Source of the DNA: Chrysogorgia sp. JL179-B06
Lineage: Eukaryota; Cnidaria; Anthozoa; Scleralcyonacea; Chrysogorgiidae
Length of the DNA stretch: 64,000 bases
Reading direction: 5' to 3'
NCBI GenBank assembly: GCA_035772405.1
Contig: JAYKKM010000307.1
Coordinates: 2,501 to 66,500, forward strand
Shown here: positions 1 through 10,740 of the stretch, piece after piece
Numbering within the stretch: position 1 is the stretch's first letter
Layout of the letters: every line of letters starts with the position of its first letter
Made by a program: the position numbers and the translations under genes
Notes under the pieces: model-generated
Databases searched by the model: none
Seen by the model: only the letters and a program-made list of their open reading frames with translations
What the model was told of the DNA's origin: nothing

Positions 1-345
1 ACACATGTATACACATGTATACACATGTATACACATGTATACACATGTATACAAATGTTACACATGTATACACATGTATACACATGTATACACATGTTAA
101 TACACATGTATACACATGTATACACATGTTATACACATGTATAACATGTATACACATGTATACACATGTATACACATGTATACACATGTATACACATGTA
201 TACACATGTATACCACATGTATACACCAATGTATACACATGTTTACACAATGTATACCACATGTATACACATGTATACACATGTATACACATGTATACAC
301 ATGTATACACATGTATACACATGTATACACATGTATACATATATA
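1..345. repeat. 10-bp minisatellite (ACACATGTAT)n
   Basis: About 33 near-perfect tandem copies of ACACATGTAT run from the window edge to about 345, with a few 1-2 base indels (for example near 57, 97, 128, 213 and 241). The unit contains the palindrome ACATGT, so single strands could fold at many registers. Open reading frames called across it are artefacts of the repeat. The array continues beyond the left edge. Confidence 0.97.
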
Positions 346-430
346 TACATATATATACACATATTACATACATACACACATATATACATACATACACACA
401 TACATAATAATAATTTATATAATAATAATT
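346..430. repeat. mixed TATATACA / ATAATA microsatellite
   Basis: The minisatellite decays into TATATACA, CATACACA and finally AATAATAAT runs. The ATT/AAT-rich part abuts the 3' end of the LINE to its right, which in L2/CR1-type elements typically ends in such short repeats. Confidence 0.8.
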
Positions 431-1330
431 TATTAATTTCTATAGCGCTGTTACACTAGTTGCTCACAGCGCTTTACAATATTACAGTTAAAAACTATTT
501 ACGGTAATGGATATATACTAATCCTATTTACAATTCAACTTTTAATATGTATTAAGCAAGAAAAGAAAAAGAAAGAAAAAAACAAAAATGTAACGCTAAA
601 AACTAAAAAAAGCTATCTTAAACAGATGCGTCTTGAGATCTTTTTTAAATATTGTTCACATTAGGCGCTTTCCGTAAAGGATAGCGGTATATCATTCCAT
701 TAGTTTAGGGGCCGTAATGGAGAAGGCCCTATCACCATAAGTAACCAGTTCGAGATCTGGGTATTTGTAACAGTTCTTGTGAGGCAGATCTTAGTGAACG
801 TACATAACTACGTCTAGCGAGGAGATCAGATATGTAACAAGGTGCTAAACCATTTTTAGCGCTTTGTAAGTTAGTAATAGTACTTTAAAGGTAATACGAT
901 AAGATATAGGTAGCCAATGCAACCTCATTAAAAACAGGAGTTATGTGATCATATTTACGTGTGTATGTGACAACACGAGCTGGCAGTGTTTAATACAAGT
1001 TGAAGCCTATTTATTGATATTTGGGGAGTCCGTTTAGAAGACCATTACAATAATCCAACTTTGATGATACGAAAAGCATGTATTAATGTCTCAGTTGAGC
1101 TTTCGTCTAGGTACTTCCTAATCTTTCCAATGTTCCTTAAATGGAATTGGGGAATGACTTGCATACTTTACTGATATGTTCATCGAAAGACATCACTTGG
1201 TCAAATATAACTCCCAAATTACGCACAGTAGACTGATGTTTAATAGGGACTCATCTCCCACCTGAACAGAATTAACACAAGGGTCTCAAACGATATTTAG
1301 AACTAATCACAAGCAACTCAGGTCTTTTCA

Positions 1331-1982
1331 TCATTTCAACTTCAATTTATTATGGATCATCCAACTGTCTATCTCCTTGACACAACATTCTACTCTTGAC
1401 TTGGCCAGGCAAGCATCTTCTCGAGAGTCGGTATTAAAGGTGACGTAAAGCTGGGTATCATCAGCGTAGAAATGGTATTGCAGATCGTGAGCTTTGATGA
1501 TATCAGCCACCGGTGCAGTATATAGGACATAGAGCAAGGGGCCCAGCACCGATCCCTGAGGAACCCCGGATGTCAGCGATCGCAAAGTCGACTTGCATCC
1601 CTCAACTTGGACGTAATATTTCCGAGGATGACAAGTAAGATTCAAGCCAAGCAAGAACATTGCCTTTGACACCAAAGCGATGAAATAATCCGTGATAGTA
1701 GAATAGTGTTGGTCTACAGTATCGGAAGGCAGCAGAGAGATCCAGGAGTAGAAAAAGCACAGATTTGTTGTTATCGATGGCTCGTAAGATGTCATTTTGT
1801 ACTCTGACAAGTGCAGTTTCAGTAGAGTGATAAAGCTTATAGGCTGACTGGAGCCATTCATCAAGATGATGAGATGTCACATGATCTGTTAACTGCATAG
1901 CTGCCGCTTTCTCGATCACCTTTGATACCATTTTCAAGTTGGAGGATAGGACGGAAATTCTGGAATTGTTCATAATCAGCAT
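1331..1982 (-). pseudogene. LINE reverse transcriptase, frameshifted
   Basis: Two overlapping minus-strand frames together make an RT. The first (1982-1602) carries KVIEKAAAMQL, STETALVRVQND and FLLLDLSAAF. It then loses frame at what should be the AAFDTVDH box. The other frame picks up SDTVDQHYS and later SGVPQGSVLGPLLYVLY and the catalytic FYADDTQLY, which is intact. After NKLKLK a stop appears where related elements continue into a thumb region, so a further one-base shift is likely near 1340. The active-site Asp pair survives but no continuous protein is possible. Confidence 0.85.
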
Positions 1983-2289
1983 CAGACTTCTTGAGAACAG
2001 GTAGTACCTCAGCTATCTTGAGTGCCTCAGGCATTGATACCAGAAGAGAGTGATATATTCACCATTGTGGTGATTGTTGGCAATAACATGTCTAAGCAAT
2101 TCTTCATTACTGAGGCCGGTAAGGGATCTAAGTTGCACGATTTCAGTGCTAATTTACGGGCGTATACCCCCTATTGTATCTTGACTAACCATAGCAAAGT
2201 TAGATAATTCAAATTGGCATACAGCTGCGGAGGTAAAGGCAGCAGATCCAGTGTTAGCTTGTTTATCACTGAGTTCAGAATGTATCTTT

Positions 2290-2502
2290 TCAATTTTCCC
2301 AGTAAAGAAATCCGCAAAAAGAGTTCGCTAGCGTAATGTTGTCAGGGAATGATGGATATCGCTTTACAGATGACTTTTGCAGCAGCTTGTTTACAGTTGT
2401 AAATAATACCTTCTGATCTCCAGAATGTTCTTTAATGATCTCCCTATAATAAGCTGTTTTCAGATTGTTAATTAAATTATTAACAACTGAGCACTGGTAC
2501 AC
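2290..2502 (-). pseudogene. LINE linker between endonuclease and RT
   Basis: The frame reads through NLKTAYYREIIKEHSGDQKVLFTTVNKLL, quoted here only by its pieces YYREII, DQKVLF and NKLLQKS. This is the typical spacer between endonuclease and RT in L2/CR1 elements, where a conserved passage about joining and replicating strands precedes the N-terminal RT motifs. It belongs to the same element as the flanking domains. It ends in a stop after YWEN. Confidence 0.65.
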
Positions 2503-2915
2503 ATACTGTTCACGATCACATTCTTGCTTGGATTTGCGCCATTTACGCTCCAGGTCTCCTCCTCTTATTTTTCTCCAGAGCCACGTCCTGGTTTATTACC
2601 AAGGGAGCTGATGGTCGTACGATTACTTGCCGCTTGCATGATAGGTGCATGTTTATCTAATATTGAACACAGAGTTGCTGTCATATTGCTCAACTAAGGC
2701 ATTCAGATTATCTTGTCGATTAAGCGACAAATTAGAATCACGAATGTCCTCGCCAAGAATGTTCATATCAATGGAACGCAGTTTGCGAAAAATGTAATCG
2801 TCTTCTTAGAAAAAACGAGGTTTCTCGAGATGTAAATCACAGTAAACTGCAAAAGTGATCAGAAATAGCTGGGTTTCTTAATCATGGACACGCTTGACCA
2901 ATTAAATCCTCAGCT

Positions 2916-3290
2916 CTAGTTAATGAGCAGATCAAGCGTATGACCTTTATTATGAGTAGGACCGCTGACATGTTGCTTGAGCCCAAAAGCAACCAAGATA
3001 TCAACAAACTGCTTGGCATGCCTATCATCAGGATCGTCTAGATGAAAATTAAAGTCACCGGTGATTAATAAACTGCCTGGCCATTCAGCTAGTGTGCGTT
3101 CCAGAAGACGCGAAAACTCCTCATAGAAGAGTGCGTAGGTACTTTCATCTGGAGGACGATAAACACACAGAATACGGATGACTTCAATGCTGTTTTTAAG
3201 GCGGACATCCATTAATTCAAACGTCTTAAAATTGTCACAGATGTTATTGTTGACATCTAGGGTCTCCTTGAATAGAAACCCAATACCCCC
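2916..3290 (-). pseudogene. LINE apurinic-type endonuclease domain fragment
   Basis: The minus-strand frame contains GGGIGFLFK, ILCVYRPPDES and the catalytic-type ITGDFNFHLDD, followed by THNKGHTLDLLI. This is the order of the exonuclease-endonuclease-phosphatase fold that nicks target DNA in APE-type LINEs. The N-terminal third is replaced by CACATA repeats, which the reading frame happens to cross without a stop. The frame ends at 2916, just after the LDLLI motif, so the SDH-containing C-terminus must be sought downstream in other frames. Domain recognition is confident; activity is unlikely. Confidence 0.85.
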
Positions 3291-3295
3291 ACCAA

Positions 3296-3321
3296 ATATA
3301 CATACATACACACACACATAC

Positions 3322-3378
<57 letters not shown>

Positions 3379-3438
3379 TACACACACATACATACACATA
3401 CATACATATACATACATATACATACATATACATAACAA
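3296..3438. repeat. (CACATA)n microsatellite
   Basis: Hexamer repeats CACATA/CATACA expand here. On the minus strand the array directly follows the 3' end of the adjacent SINE (ACTTGTTATGTATATG...), so it may have grown from the SINE tail. Confidence 0.95.
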
Positions 3439-3710
3439 GTAATATTTGGCATTTCATTCGATTAAACTACATGTTCGAAGGATTTATGGCGAGGGAAAAT
3501 TTCGAGTGTTGGAATATATACATTTTAAGACCAAACCGGGACCAGTTGCGAAAAAATGCAACTTCAAGGCATTCCGGCTGGAATCGAAGCCGCGACCCTG
3601 CGATGCTAGTGCACTGCTTTGACCACTGAGCTACGGAAGCAGTTGCAGAGAGCCTAGTCACGCGTTCTGTATATATGGTGGTAATGCCGGGATACGATTC
3701 TGGGTATATT
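3437..3710 (-). mobile_element. tRNA-derived SINE, copy 1
   Basis: On the minus strand a tRNA-like head (about 3645-3570) shows a box A TAGCTCAGTGG and a box B CTTCGATTCC, the internal RNA polymerase III promoter elements. A unique body follows, then a tail containing CATAAATCC and CCAAATATTACTTGT. The tail recurs in a second copy (3711-3741 plus 4565-4617) and in the insertion at 26834-26972, which shows that this is a dispersed family and not a tRNA gene. Confidence 0.75.
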
Positions 3711-4617
3711 ACAAGTAATATTTGGCATTTCACTTGATTAAAGTGCCTATGAAATGAAAAAATCCAGTTTCCATGTCTTTCCTTCGAAAGTAGATTTTGA
3801 ATAATGACGAAATCTGTTTAATTTTTTTCTTCATCATTCAGCATTGTCTGGTTATAAGCATTTGAAATTTTAGCGTGATGACGTCACACACAAGGTGGAC
3901 ATGCTGTACTAGAGAAATATTAAAGTCTTTATATTTTGTGAAGTGTTTACACGAGAACTACGAAACTTAATGCCATTTCAACTCCACAATAAGCCATTTT
4001 ACTATATACTACCATTTTAAAATATACTACTTTTTGTGGTCACCATGGTAATAAACATAGGCTCCAGGCCCCTGGAAAAGAGTAAATAAAAACTTGCTCT
4101 AATTTTGGTACTGGGCATTGCTAGGCAAACACTGTCATTTCTCATATTAAGGACGTCATGCCAAATACGTAACCAAAACAAAGTCAACAGCAGGTATCCA
4201 GAAAAACAAGAAAAGAAATTACATTTTATGAAAATAAGGATAAAAGGGCATAGAACCTAGTATGTTTCCATGGTACTATACAAACATCAGTCAAGAGTCG
4301 ATCACTTGAAGAACAACATTGCTGCCATGTTTTCATCTTTGTGCAAGTCATACTTTATGAAATATCAACACTTTAATATTTCTCAGGTATATAGCGGATC
4401 CACCTTGTGGACGTCATCACGCTAAAATTTCAAATGCTTATAACTAGGACAACGGGGAATAATAAAGAAAAACAGTAAACAAATTTCGTCATTATTTCAA
4501 AACCTACTTGCGAAGTGAACACATTATGGAATATCGATTTTTTTTCATTTCATAGGCACCTTAAACTACATGTTCGAAGGATTTATGGCAAAGGAAAATT
4601 TCGAGTGTTGGAATATT
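3711..4617 (-). mobile_element. second SINE tail copy, split by a TTAA element
   Basis: The stretch 3711-3741 plus 4565-4617 matches the SINE tail at 3437-3514 base for base apart from a few substitutions. It is interrupted exactly at TTAA by the 819-bp element 3742-4560. The uninterrupted copy next door has the same TTAA at 3462-3465 and acts as an internal empty site. Confidence 0.85.
3742..4560. mobile_element. TTAA-flanked MITE with ~190-bp inverted arms
   Basis: The element begins AGTGCCTATGAAATG and ends with the reverse complement of GGTGCCTATGAAATG. Direct TTAA copies flank it at 3738-3741 and 4561-4564. The inverted arms extend about 190 bp (3742-3930 and 4370-4560), including TTATAAGCATTTGAAATTTT and GCGTGATGACGTC on both sides. 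There is no coding sequence, so it must have moved with a transposase supplied elsewhere. TTAA duplication is known for piggyBac and Kolobok superfamilies; the tip sequence alone does not decide between them. Confidence 0.9.
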
Positions 4618-5415
4618 ACTGCAGTATTGAAAAGTAGGCATGCTAGAATGAACATTGCAATTGAAGAACTGGCATGAACAATTATGTTGGACACAAAATG
4701 AACAAGATTGTCCAGCCAATAATTAACACAAAAAGCCATAAGATTTAAAAACATATTTATTAACATTTACTTAAAATTACATGGATTTTTCATGTTATTT
4801 GATGCCCAAAGTGTTCATTCTCAATTTTATTGCCGAGCACATGGCATGTTTCATATATTTCAGAGGATAAACAATGAAATCATGTTACGGCAACTACTGT
4901 TGGGATACTGGTAATCTAGCTAGATCCAGAAATTTTTTTGACAGGAATGATTAGCAATTAAAGTTGTACACCATTCCATCACATGCATATATGTGGGCAA
5001 AACAATGAGGTGTAAATGTATGAATGCTTAAAATATTTTCTATTAGTACTATGAAATTTAGAGTAAAATTTTAACATACATCTCTCTTTCTCCCATTCTT
5101 CCTACAGTACTGCCTAGAATTAACCTAACACTGCGGTTGCGGTTCGGTTGCCGTTCGTTTGCCGTTCGTTTGCGGTCGACACATTCGACCGCAACCGCAA
5201 GAGTATTTTGGCGACAGTACACTTCGGATTCCGATCTCGCCCGATCGTAAGAACACGAAAGCAAATGAAATGAATAATTTTTATTCTATTCAATGGGTAT
5301 TCAGGACGCTATTGTGTCGGTAAACGGTGATTTAGACATTATTTTAAGGAGTGTTTTGTTCTGAGGTTGATTGTTACTTCAACTACATTCAACTACTATT
5401 ATTATTATTAAGAAA
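4618..5415. other. no gene seen
   Basis: AT-rich DNA without a credible reading frame. A GC-richer patch at 5125-5205 holds repeated GTTCGTTTGCGGT-like words and an imperfect inverted pair (TGCGGTTGCGGT against ACCGCAACCGCA), which explains the short minus-strand frame there. Confidence 0.6.
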
Positions 5416-5455
5416 CGAGTGTAAATGACAAATTGCAAAGATTTTTAGTAACGAA

Positions 5456-5492
5456 ATACTAACGTTTCGAGCCTAGGCGTTCATCAGAGTAT
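5456..5492 (-). ncRNA. hammerhead ribozyme motif of Penelope-like element
   Basis: On the minus strand the parts occur in type I order: stem I 5' strand ATACT (5492-5488), CTGATGA core (5487-5481), a short stem II hairpin around GCCTAGGC (5480-5469), GAAA (5468-5465), CGTT (5464-5461) and stem I 3' strand AGTAT (5460-5456), which pairs with ATACT over five bases. The predicted cleavage is after the U following CGU. Stem III would be only ACGU, which is self-complementary, so a dimeric fold is expected. Stem II has an unpaired A and an imperfect closing pair. The downstream ACTAAAAATCTT is shared with the copies at 5741 and 26195. Hammerheads are established in Penelope-like retroelement repeats; activity here is inferred. 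Confidence 0.7.
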
Positions 5493-5740
5493 AACCTCCA
5501 AAATATAAAGTAATGCGACTGGAAAAACGGGTGAGTTAGATAAAATAAGTAAGGTCATGGTTACTGATCGACAGTAAAAAAGGAAGCAAATTACTTACCA
5601 TTTCGTGATGGAGACCTTGACGTATCGCAGCGATAGAATATCCGAGAGCAGTAAAAAAGTAGAATGTTGCGTTGACAGTGTTTGGGATATATAGCAAAGT
5701 GAAAAGGTGAACTGTTAAGATTTTTAGCAACGATATACAG

Positions 5741-5771
5741 GCTGACTTTCGAGCGGTGCCTTCGTCAGAGC
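5741..5771 (-). ncRNA. degenerate hammerhead ribozyme copy
   Basis: Minus-strand CTGACGA (5768-5762), a stem II-like AGGCACCGCTC, GAAA (5750-5747) and GTC are in order. Stem I GCT/AGC pairs over three bases. Compared with the copy at 26195 one G is missing from stem II and a C is missing after GAAA, so it is probably inactive. It lies 250 bp from the 5456 copy in the same orientation, as expected for remnants of Penelope terminal repeats. Confidence 0.6.
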
Positions 5772-7478
5772 AAGACCAAAAGATATTTTAAACTGTTGAA
5801 GAACATATTTACTCCGAACGCGAAATATTGTGTGATTTAAAATATGGCATGACAGACACAAAGCGGCAGGTCTTGTCGTGTTGTTGATGACATTAGTTCC
5901 CACTAGTACTAGTGTAAGAATTATCAGCATTCGAAGATATAATTCATATATGTGACCATATATACATCGGCGTGCGTATATCCGGCGTAAATGATTTGTT
6001 TGTTGAATTAATTGTGTGAGTTAGAATGCTCCAGAAACACAGTCATTAACAAGAGCTTTTAAATTGGAGTATGTCATATCTGCGGTATATGTTTGGAGTC
6101 TCGCTACCTTTCACTGCCTGTGGGCCATGATCATATTTACTATGATAAATCGACAAATTCATATCGATTCAATATGCCAGTCAACATGTCATATAAGACG
6201 GACAAAATCATCAAGCGGCAGTGTACTATAGCAAGGCAGTTTTTCCGCTAAACTGCAGATTGCAAGTCTACGGTAGTATTAACTTGGTTGCTCGCGCTCA
6301 TCGGACTGTTTTTTATTTGATTGAATAGCGATTGAGTGATGAACCAGGCAGGTAACGTGATGCCACAGGAAAGCCGTAACGTCTATTAGTGAAGCCAGTT
6401 TAACAGTTTAAGCGATTTTAACAGTAAAGCGGGTTTATTTGGTATTTATATATATCCGAGCGCTGGTGCAGACGTGCAGTCTACTCTAGGAGAAAACTAT
6501 GTTAACAAAATATTATTTATTTTGTGTAAAAGATTGACTGATGGTGGCGTGTTTGACAAATTAACTTCCGGTGGTTCGACTCAAGTCAGAGCACAGATGA
6601 TACGAAATGTCTCCCACTAAAAATGTTTATCACAGCGACTGTGAACATTAACCTTTAATCTATCATGTAGCCGATTTTCAAGCTAAGATTTTACCTAACA
6701 AACTACATTAGAAAGCAAAACAAATTCACTACCGAAATAAAGTTGCTAGCTACAGGTATACGCGCGAGACGCACAGTCAACGGTCTGTTCCGAATTGATG
6801 TAAACACCGACTCATTGCCTTTCTGGTCTGGTTTGCCTGTAATTTGTTCTGATTGTCGACAAAATTAACAAGTAAAGAACATTTTAATAGCGATTTGATA
6901 CAATTATTGTGTAAAAAATACCAAACAAACCCGCTTTAGTGTTAAACTTGCTTCACGGCTCCATGTGATAATGCACAAGTATCTTTCTATATTCAGTAAA
7001 GTGCCTCCTCCAATTAAGCAAAAATTTTAAGAGTTTAACCCTCACTCTCTGTCGGTACAATAATATAAAAATAGAAGTGTTTTTCCACAATAAGGATAAA
7101 GTGAAAAACATTTGTAACATTATGTTGTTACCGGTACATTTTGTTGTGTGGATGAAACACCGAGTGAACCGGTTTTTTCATACACGTTCGAAACTACAGT
7201 AAAAATTTCGAAGATGTTTATATTTTAAAATTTTTTTTAATTGCGAAGACGTCATTTTGAAGACATTTCGAAGATGTTATCAAATTTCAAACAAAATCTC
7301 TTTAGTTTTTCGTATGTGAACGCAAACACTTGCAACAAACTCGTATAAGTATGGTTCGAAAAACCGCCTCACCTTAGTATTTACTCATTAGTGTCATGCT
7401 AAATTCAATACTTTTTTGCTCTGAAATACTTTTTTTGTCCCTGTCCTATATAATACTGCATGCTGATACAGTATCGCA
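5772..7478. other. no gene; contains an imperfect inverted repeat 6395-6450 / 6900-6960
   Basis: No reading frame here looks coding. The two arms share AAAGCGGGTTT and TTTGGTATTT in opposite orientations about 450 bp apart, with a looser match outward (GAAGC(C/A)AGTTTAACA). This suggests an old foldback element without visible target-site duplication. Confidence 0.5.
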
Positions 7479-7479
7479 A

Positions 7480-7625
7480 TATATCTGATTAGAATACTGT
7501 ATTGCAATACTGTATATACTAGTACACTGTATGTGTGTTTTCTGATTAGAATACTGCATGCTAGTATGTGTTTTCTGATTAGAATACTGTATACTGGTAT
7601 ATGTGTTTTCTGATTGTTAACATAC
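7480..7625. repeat. ~45-bp degenerate minisatellite
   Basis: At least three tandem units share TTTTCTGATTAGAATACTG followed by a variable (T/C)ATGCTAGTATGTG-like part. Units start near 7480, 7535, 7568 and 7605. Confidence 0.8.
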
Positions 7626-8759
7626 TGTAACACTATAGGTAGAGGATGATTCTAGTGATGTTACATCTCGACCAATGCAGAGAAGAAATCAACCTCAAGA
7701 GATTATTACAAAGGAAGACTGTCGAAGAGCTGTTGCAGAAGCTATGGAGTCAATTGATGCAAAAATTGATGTCTCTGATCAAAATTTCATGCGAGGTATA
7801 CTAAAGTTTGCAAAGAGAGTCAAAAGCATGCCAGTGTCAAAACTGATCAGCTGTTTCCATACCTTTGGTGCAGCTGGAGTCCTTAATTCTCGTGTGACAG
7901 CTACATCGATTGTGAAAAGGGCAAAACGAGGTAAAATCCACGTCCAGACCAGGAGGAGAGTGGGGGCAACGTCATCCATCGGGGAAATTTGCGAGACAAA
8001 TATTTTCTAGTCAAGTTTGGGGCGTTGATTTCGAAAATGCGTGTTATACAGGCGTCCAGGGGGGCGTTTGCCTTTAATTTCAGGTTTAAGCCTCGTTTTC
8101 GTGAAATTTTTGTAAAATCGATATAGGTCAGCTATTTATACTTTTAGACAAAAATAATTATTTCATTCTTACATTCTTGTAATTCCTAAACTATGACGGG
8201 AGTTATCACGAGACTGCCTCGTGACTTTTCATAATCGATTATAACATCGCTTCTGATTGGCTGTCATGCATGCTCCATTTCTCGATTTAAGGGCAGGAAC
8301 GTAGTTAAAATTTTAAAATCTTATCATAAAAGAAGAAAATTTTAAATGACAACACAATTTAGGAGTGGGAAACGGAATTTCAACCTTCAGTTGTTTTGAG
8401 TTGTATTTTTGTGGAAAAAGCGGACACGAAATTGCAAAATACTGGAAAAGCTTGCGGCGTACGTTTCAGTGGCGAATCGTTTCGCAACCACCTTGTCAAA
8501 AACTGAACTCGACAAAACAACCAACCAACTGGTCTTTGATAACATTTAAAGGCAAGTGGTTGCTATGAAATACCGAAAATATACGCATATGGTCAAGCAA
8601 TCGTAAACAAAACCACAATAAAGCACCTGTGATCAGTAAAATAAGTCCTGTTTTTCACCATTTCGTGTCCATTTGTATGTAATTTAACGTTTAACTTTCC
8701 CAAACAGTAACAGAATGAATACCAGTTTATCGGTGAAGTATGAATTCAATCAAACACGC

Positions 8760-9285
8760 TTATGTCCTCTAGATCGTCATCTAAGTCGTCGTCAAATGAT
8801 GACAAATCTCCATCGTCTGAATCAACATTGTCACTGTCTGAATCGACATTACCATGTCTGACGAGCAAGAACTCTGATACGTCTTAAGGGTAGCACACAG
8901 TGCTCCAAACCACCTTCGCTTCCTCGTCCCATCCATGGTTTGCAGGATCATCAATATCAATAAAAAGCTTGTCAGCGTTGCGAAATATGTAAGCAACATA
9001 GTTGGAGCGCATGATACTGGAGATTATCATGACATGGTGGCAGGAGGCTAAGATCCACGACTTTCTTCTTTTTCTTAAATTTGACCCAGAAGATAGCTCT
9101 GCGCACATCATTTACTTCTTCTTTTCTCGGGAAACCATAATGGAAGCATATAAATCTTTCTAGTCCTTCTGAAAGATCTTGTGTGACAGCTATAGCTCGT
9201 TTCCTGTTCGACTGAATGCTTCCACAAATTCGCGTCGCTTCAACATTGCTTTCCAAAATGCAGACTTCCCTTTGCGGAAAAATGA
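8760..9285 (-). pseudogene. inverted duplicate of the nuclease-like protein's 3' end
   Basis: Minus-strand frames inside the left arm read DLSEGLERFICFHYGFPRKE, FWVKFKKKKKVVDLS, LLPPCHDNLQYH, then SNYVAYIFRNADKLFIDIDD and HGWDEEAKVVWSTVCYP. They repeat and extend the C-terminal part of the plus-strand protein at 10300-10740. The left-arm copy retains about 100 bases (around 8900-9010) that the right arm has lost. It cannot be translated with the N-terminal part because it is on the other strand. Confidence 0.75.
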
Positions 9286-9299
9286 TGATGCATGATGCG

Positions 9300-10740
9300 A
9301 TCTGTGACAGTTTGCTGGCCCTCCAAGATGATGGCATTCAAGCAATGGAATCTTTCGAGAGTCGTCTTACAACTAATGTACCAGCAGAATTGTTTTTCAG
9401 CCCACTGAAACGAAACAAGCGCAAGTCGTGGAAAGACACATCAAGAAAGGCTGTTCTGAAGAAAGATGGAAAAGCGAAGGAGTTAGCGTTCCAGAGAGAA
9501 TTCTTGTTGCACATTCGTGTCAGTATAACTCAGGTATCGACATCGATGCAGTATTATGCTACTCACTTGCTCCAATCTCAATCCCACTCAGCACACCTGA
9601 TGGTGCAATCTGCAAGACTGTAAAAAGCAAGCTCTTCGATGCTGCCATGAGCGATTTGCTTATTGTTACAAAGAAAGAACTACCTGGTCGTGACAAACTG
9701 AACACGTATTTCCTCGATGTAGCTGCTGCAGTTAGAAGCATTGTCAAGAAACCTGAAACAATAAGAGAGTTAGCAGAGAGAATTTTGGGGATGGTTCCTT
9801 GTCAGTACAAGAAAGTATTCCTAGTTTGTGATACCTATATGAAGAAAACAGCATTATTTTCCGTTACAACCGTTATTTTCTGACAAGTCCAGATATGAAA
9901 GTGCCTTATGATTTCGCCGGTTTTCTTTGCAATGGCAACAACAAAGAAATGCTCTTTAATCTAATCCAACAAGCGATTGTTGATAATAAATCATGCCTTC
10001 CAACTACGAGGAAGCCGATACAAAGTTAGGTGCCCTAGTTTTTGCAGCCAATGTGCCTGAAGGTGAATCGGTTATGATTCGGTCACCATCTGGCGATATC
10101 GACATTTTGACGTTGTTCGTTGCACACGATTTTGGAGATATGATTATCTATATAGATAACGGAACAGGGAAGAGCAGAAAAAATCATTAACATCTCCTCT
10201 TCAAAGCTGTAAGCAGAAGAGAAGGACGCGCTCGTCGGACTTCATGCATTTTCTGGCAACGACTATGTGTCATCATTTTTCCGCAAAGGGAAGTCAGCAT
10301 TTTGGAAAGCAATGTTGAAGCGACGCGAATTTGTGGAAGTATTCAGTCGAACAGGAAACGAGCTATAGCTGTCACACAAGATCTTTCAGAAGGACTGGAA
10401 ATATTTATATGCTTCCTTTATGGCTTCCTGATAAAAGAAGAAGTAAATGATGTGCGCAGAGCTATCTTCTGGGTCAAATTTAAGAAAAAGAAGAAAGTCG
10501 TGGATCTTAGCCTCCTGCCACCATGTCATGATAATCTCCAGTATCATATTATGCACTCCAACTATCCATCGTCTGACGAGCAAGAACTCTGTTACGTCTT
10601 AAGGGTAGCACACAGTGCTCCAAACCACCTTCCCTTCCTCATTCCCTTCAGGATCATCAATATCAATAAAAAACTTGTCAGCGTTGCGGAATATGTAACC
10701 AACATATTTGTCATCATTTGACGACGACTTAGATGACGAT
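9300..10740 (+). pseudogene. transposon protein with FEN/XPG-like nuclease motifs
   Basis: Three plus-strand pieces line up: 9428-9883 (SIPLSTPDGAICKTVKSKLF, RELAERILGMV), 9993-10190 (EEADTKLGALVF, SPSGDIDILTLF, YIDNGTGKSRK) and about 10220-10560 (LVGLHAFSGNDYVSSFFRKG, GLEIFICFLYG, LSLLPPCHDNLQYH). Frameshifts lie near 9885-9990 and 10190-10225. The order EADTK, then SPSGDxDIL, then HAFSGNDYVSSFFRKGK resembles the EAEA, DxD and GxDY-helix-hairpin signatures of FEN1/XPG PIN nucleases. That comparison is my inference; the sequence match is motif-level only. The acidic C-terminus seen in the left-arm copy (IDIDDPANHGWDEE) is largely lost here. The protein family is otherwise unnamed to me. Confidence 0.55.

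Larger units (their letters stand above)
405..3300 (-). mobile_element. L2/CR1-type non-LTR retrotransposon (LINE), decayed
   Basis: Read on the minus strand the element runs from an endonuclease domain (3290 to about 2916), through a linker (2502-2290), a reverse transcriptase (1982-1331) and a long 3' untranslated stretch, to a tail at 480-405. The tail has the GTAAAGCGC ... GCGCTATA arrangement followed by ATT repeats, as in L2-like families. Several frameshifts break the coding region. Its 5' part is cut by the CACATA microsatellite at 3296-3438, so the start of the element is missing. A similar tail fragment sits at 22180-22265. Confidence 0.85.

Noticed and set aside
15..459. Overlapping 87-130 codon reading frames on both strands
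   Set aside because: They are translations of the 10-bp minisatellite, whose unit has no stop in several frames.
3244..3457. Cys/Tyr/Met-rich frames in the CACATA array
   Set aside because: Microsatellite translation; only the part left of 3290 is a real endonuclease fragment.
3570..3645. A tRNA gene on the minus strand
   Set aside because: Boxes A and B are present, but the sequence continues into a repeated SINE body and tail.
5058..5264. A 68-codon minus-strand gene
   Set aside because: It is explained by CGGTTGCGGTT-like internal repeats; no family or splice support.
8772..8900. An independent gene in the left arm of the hairpin transposon
   Set aside because: All its frames are the inverted duplicate of the right-arm coding region.
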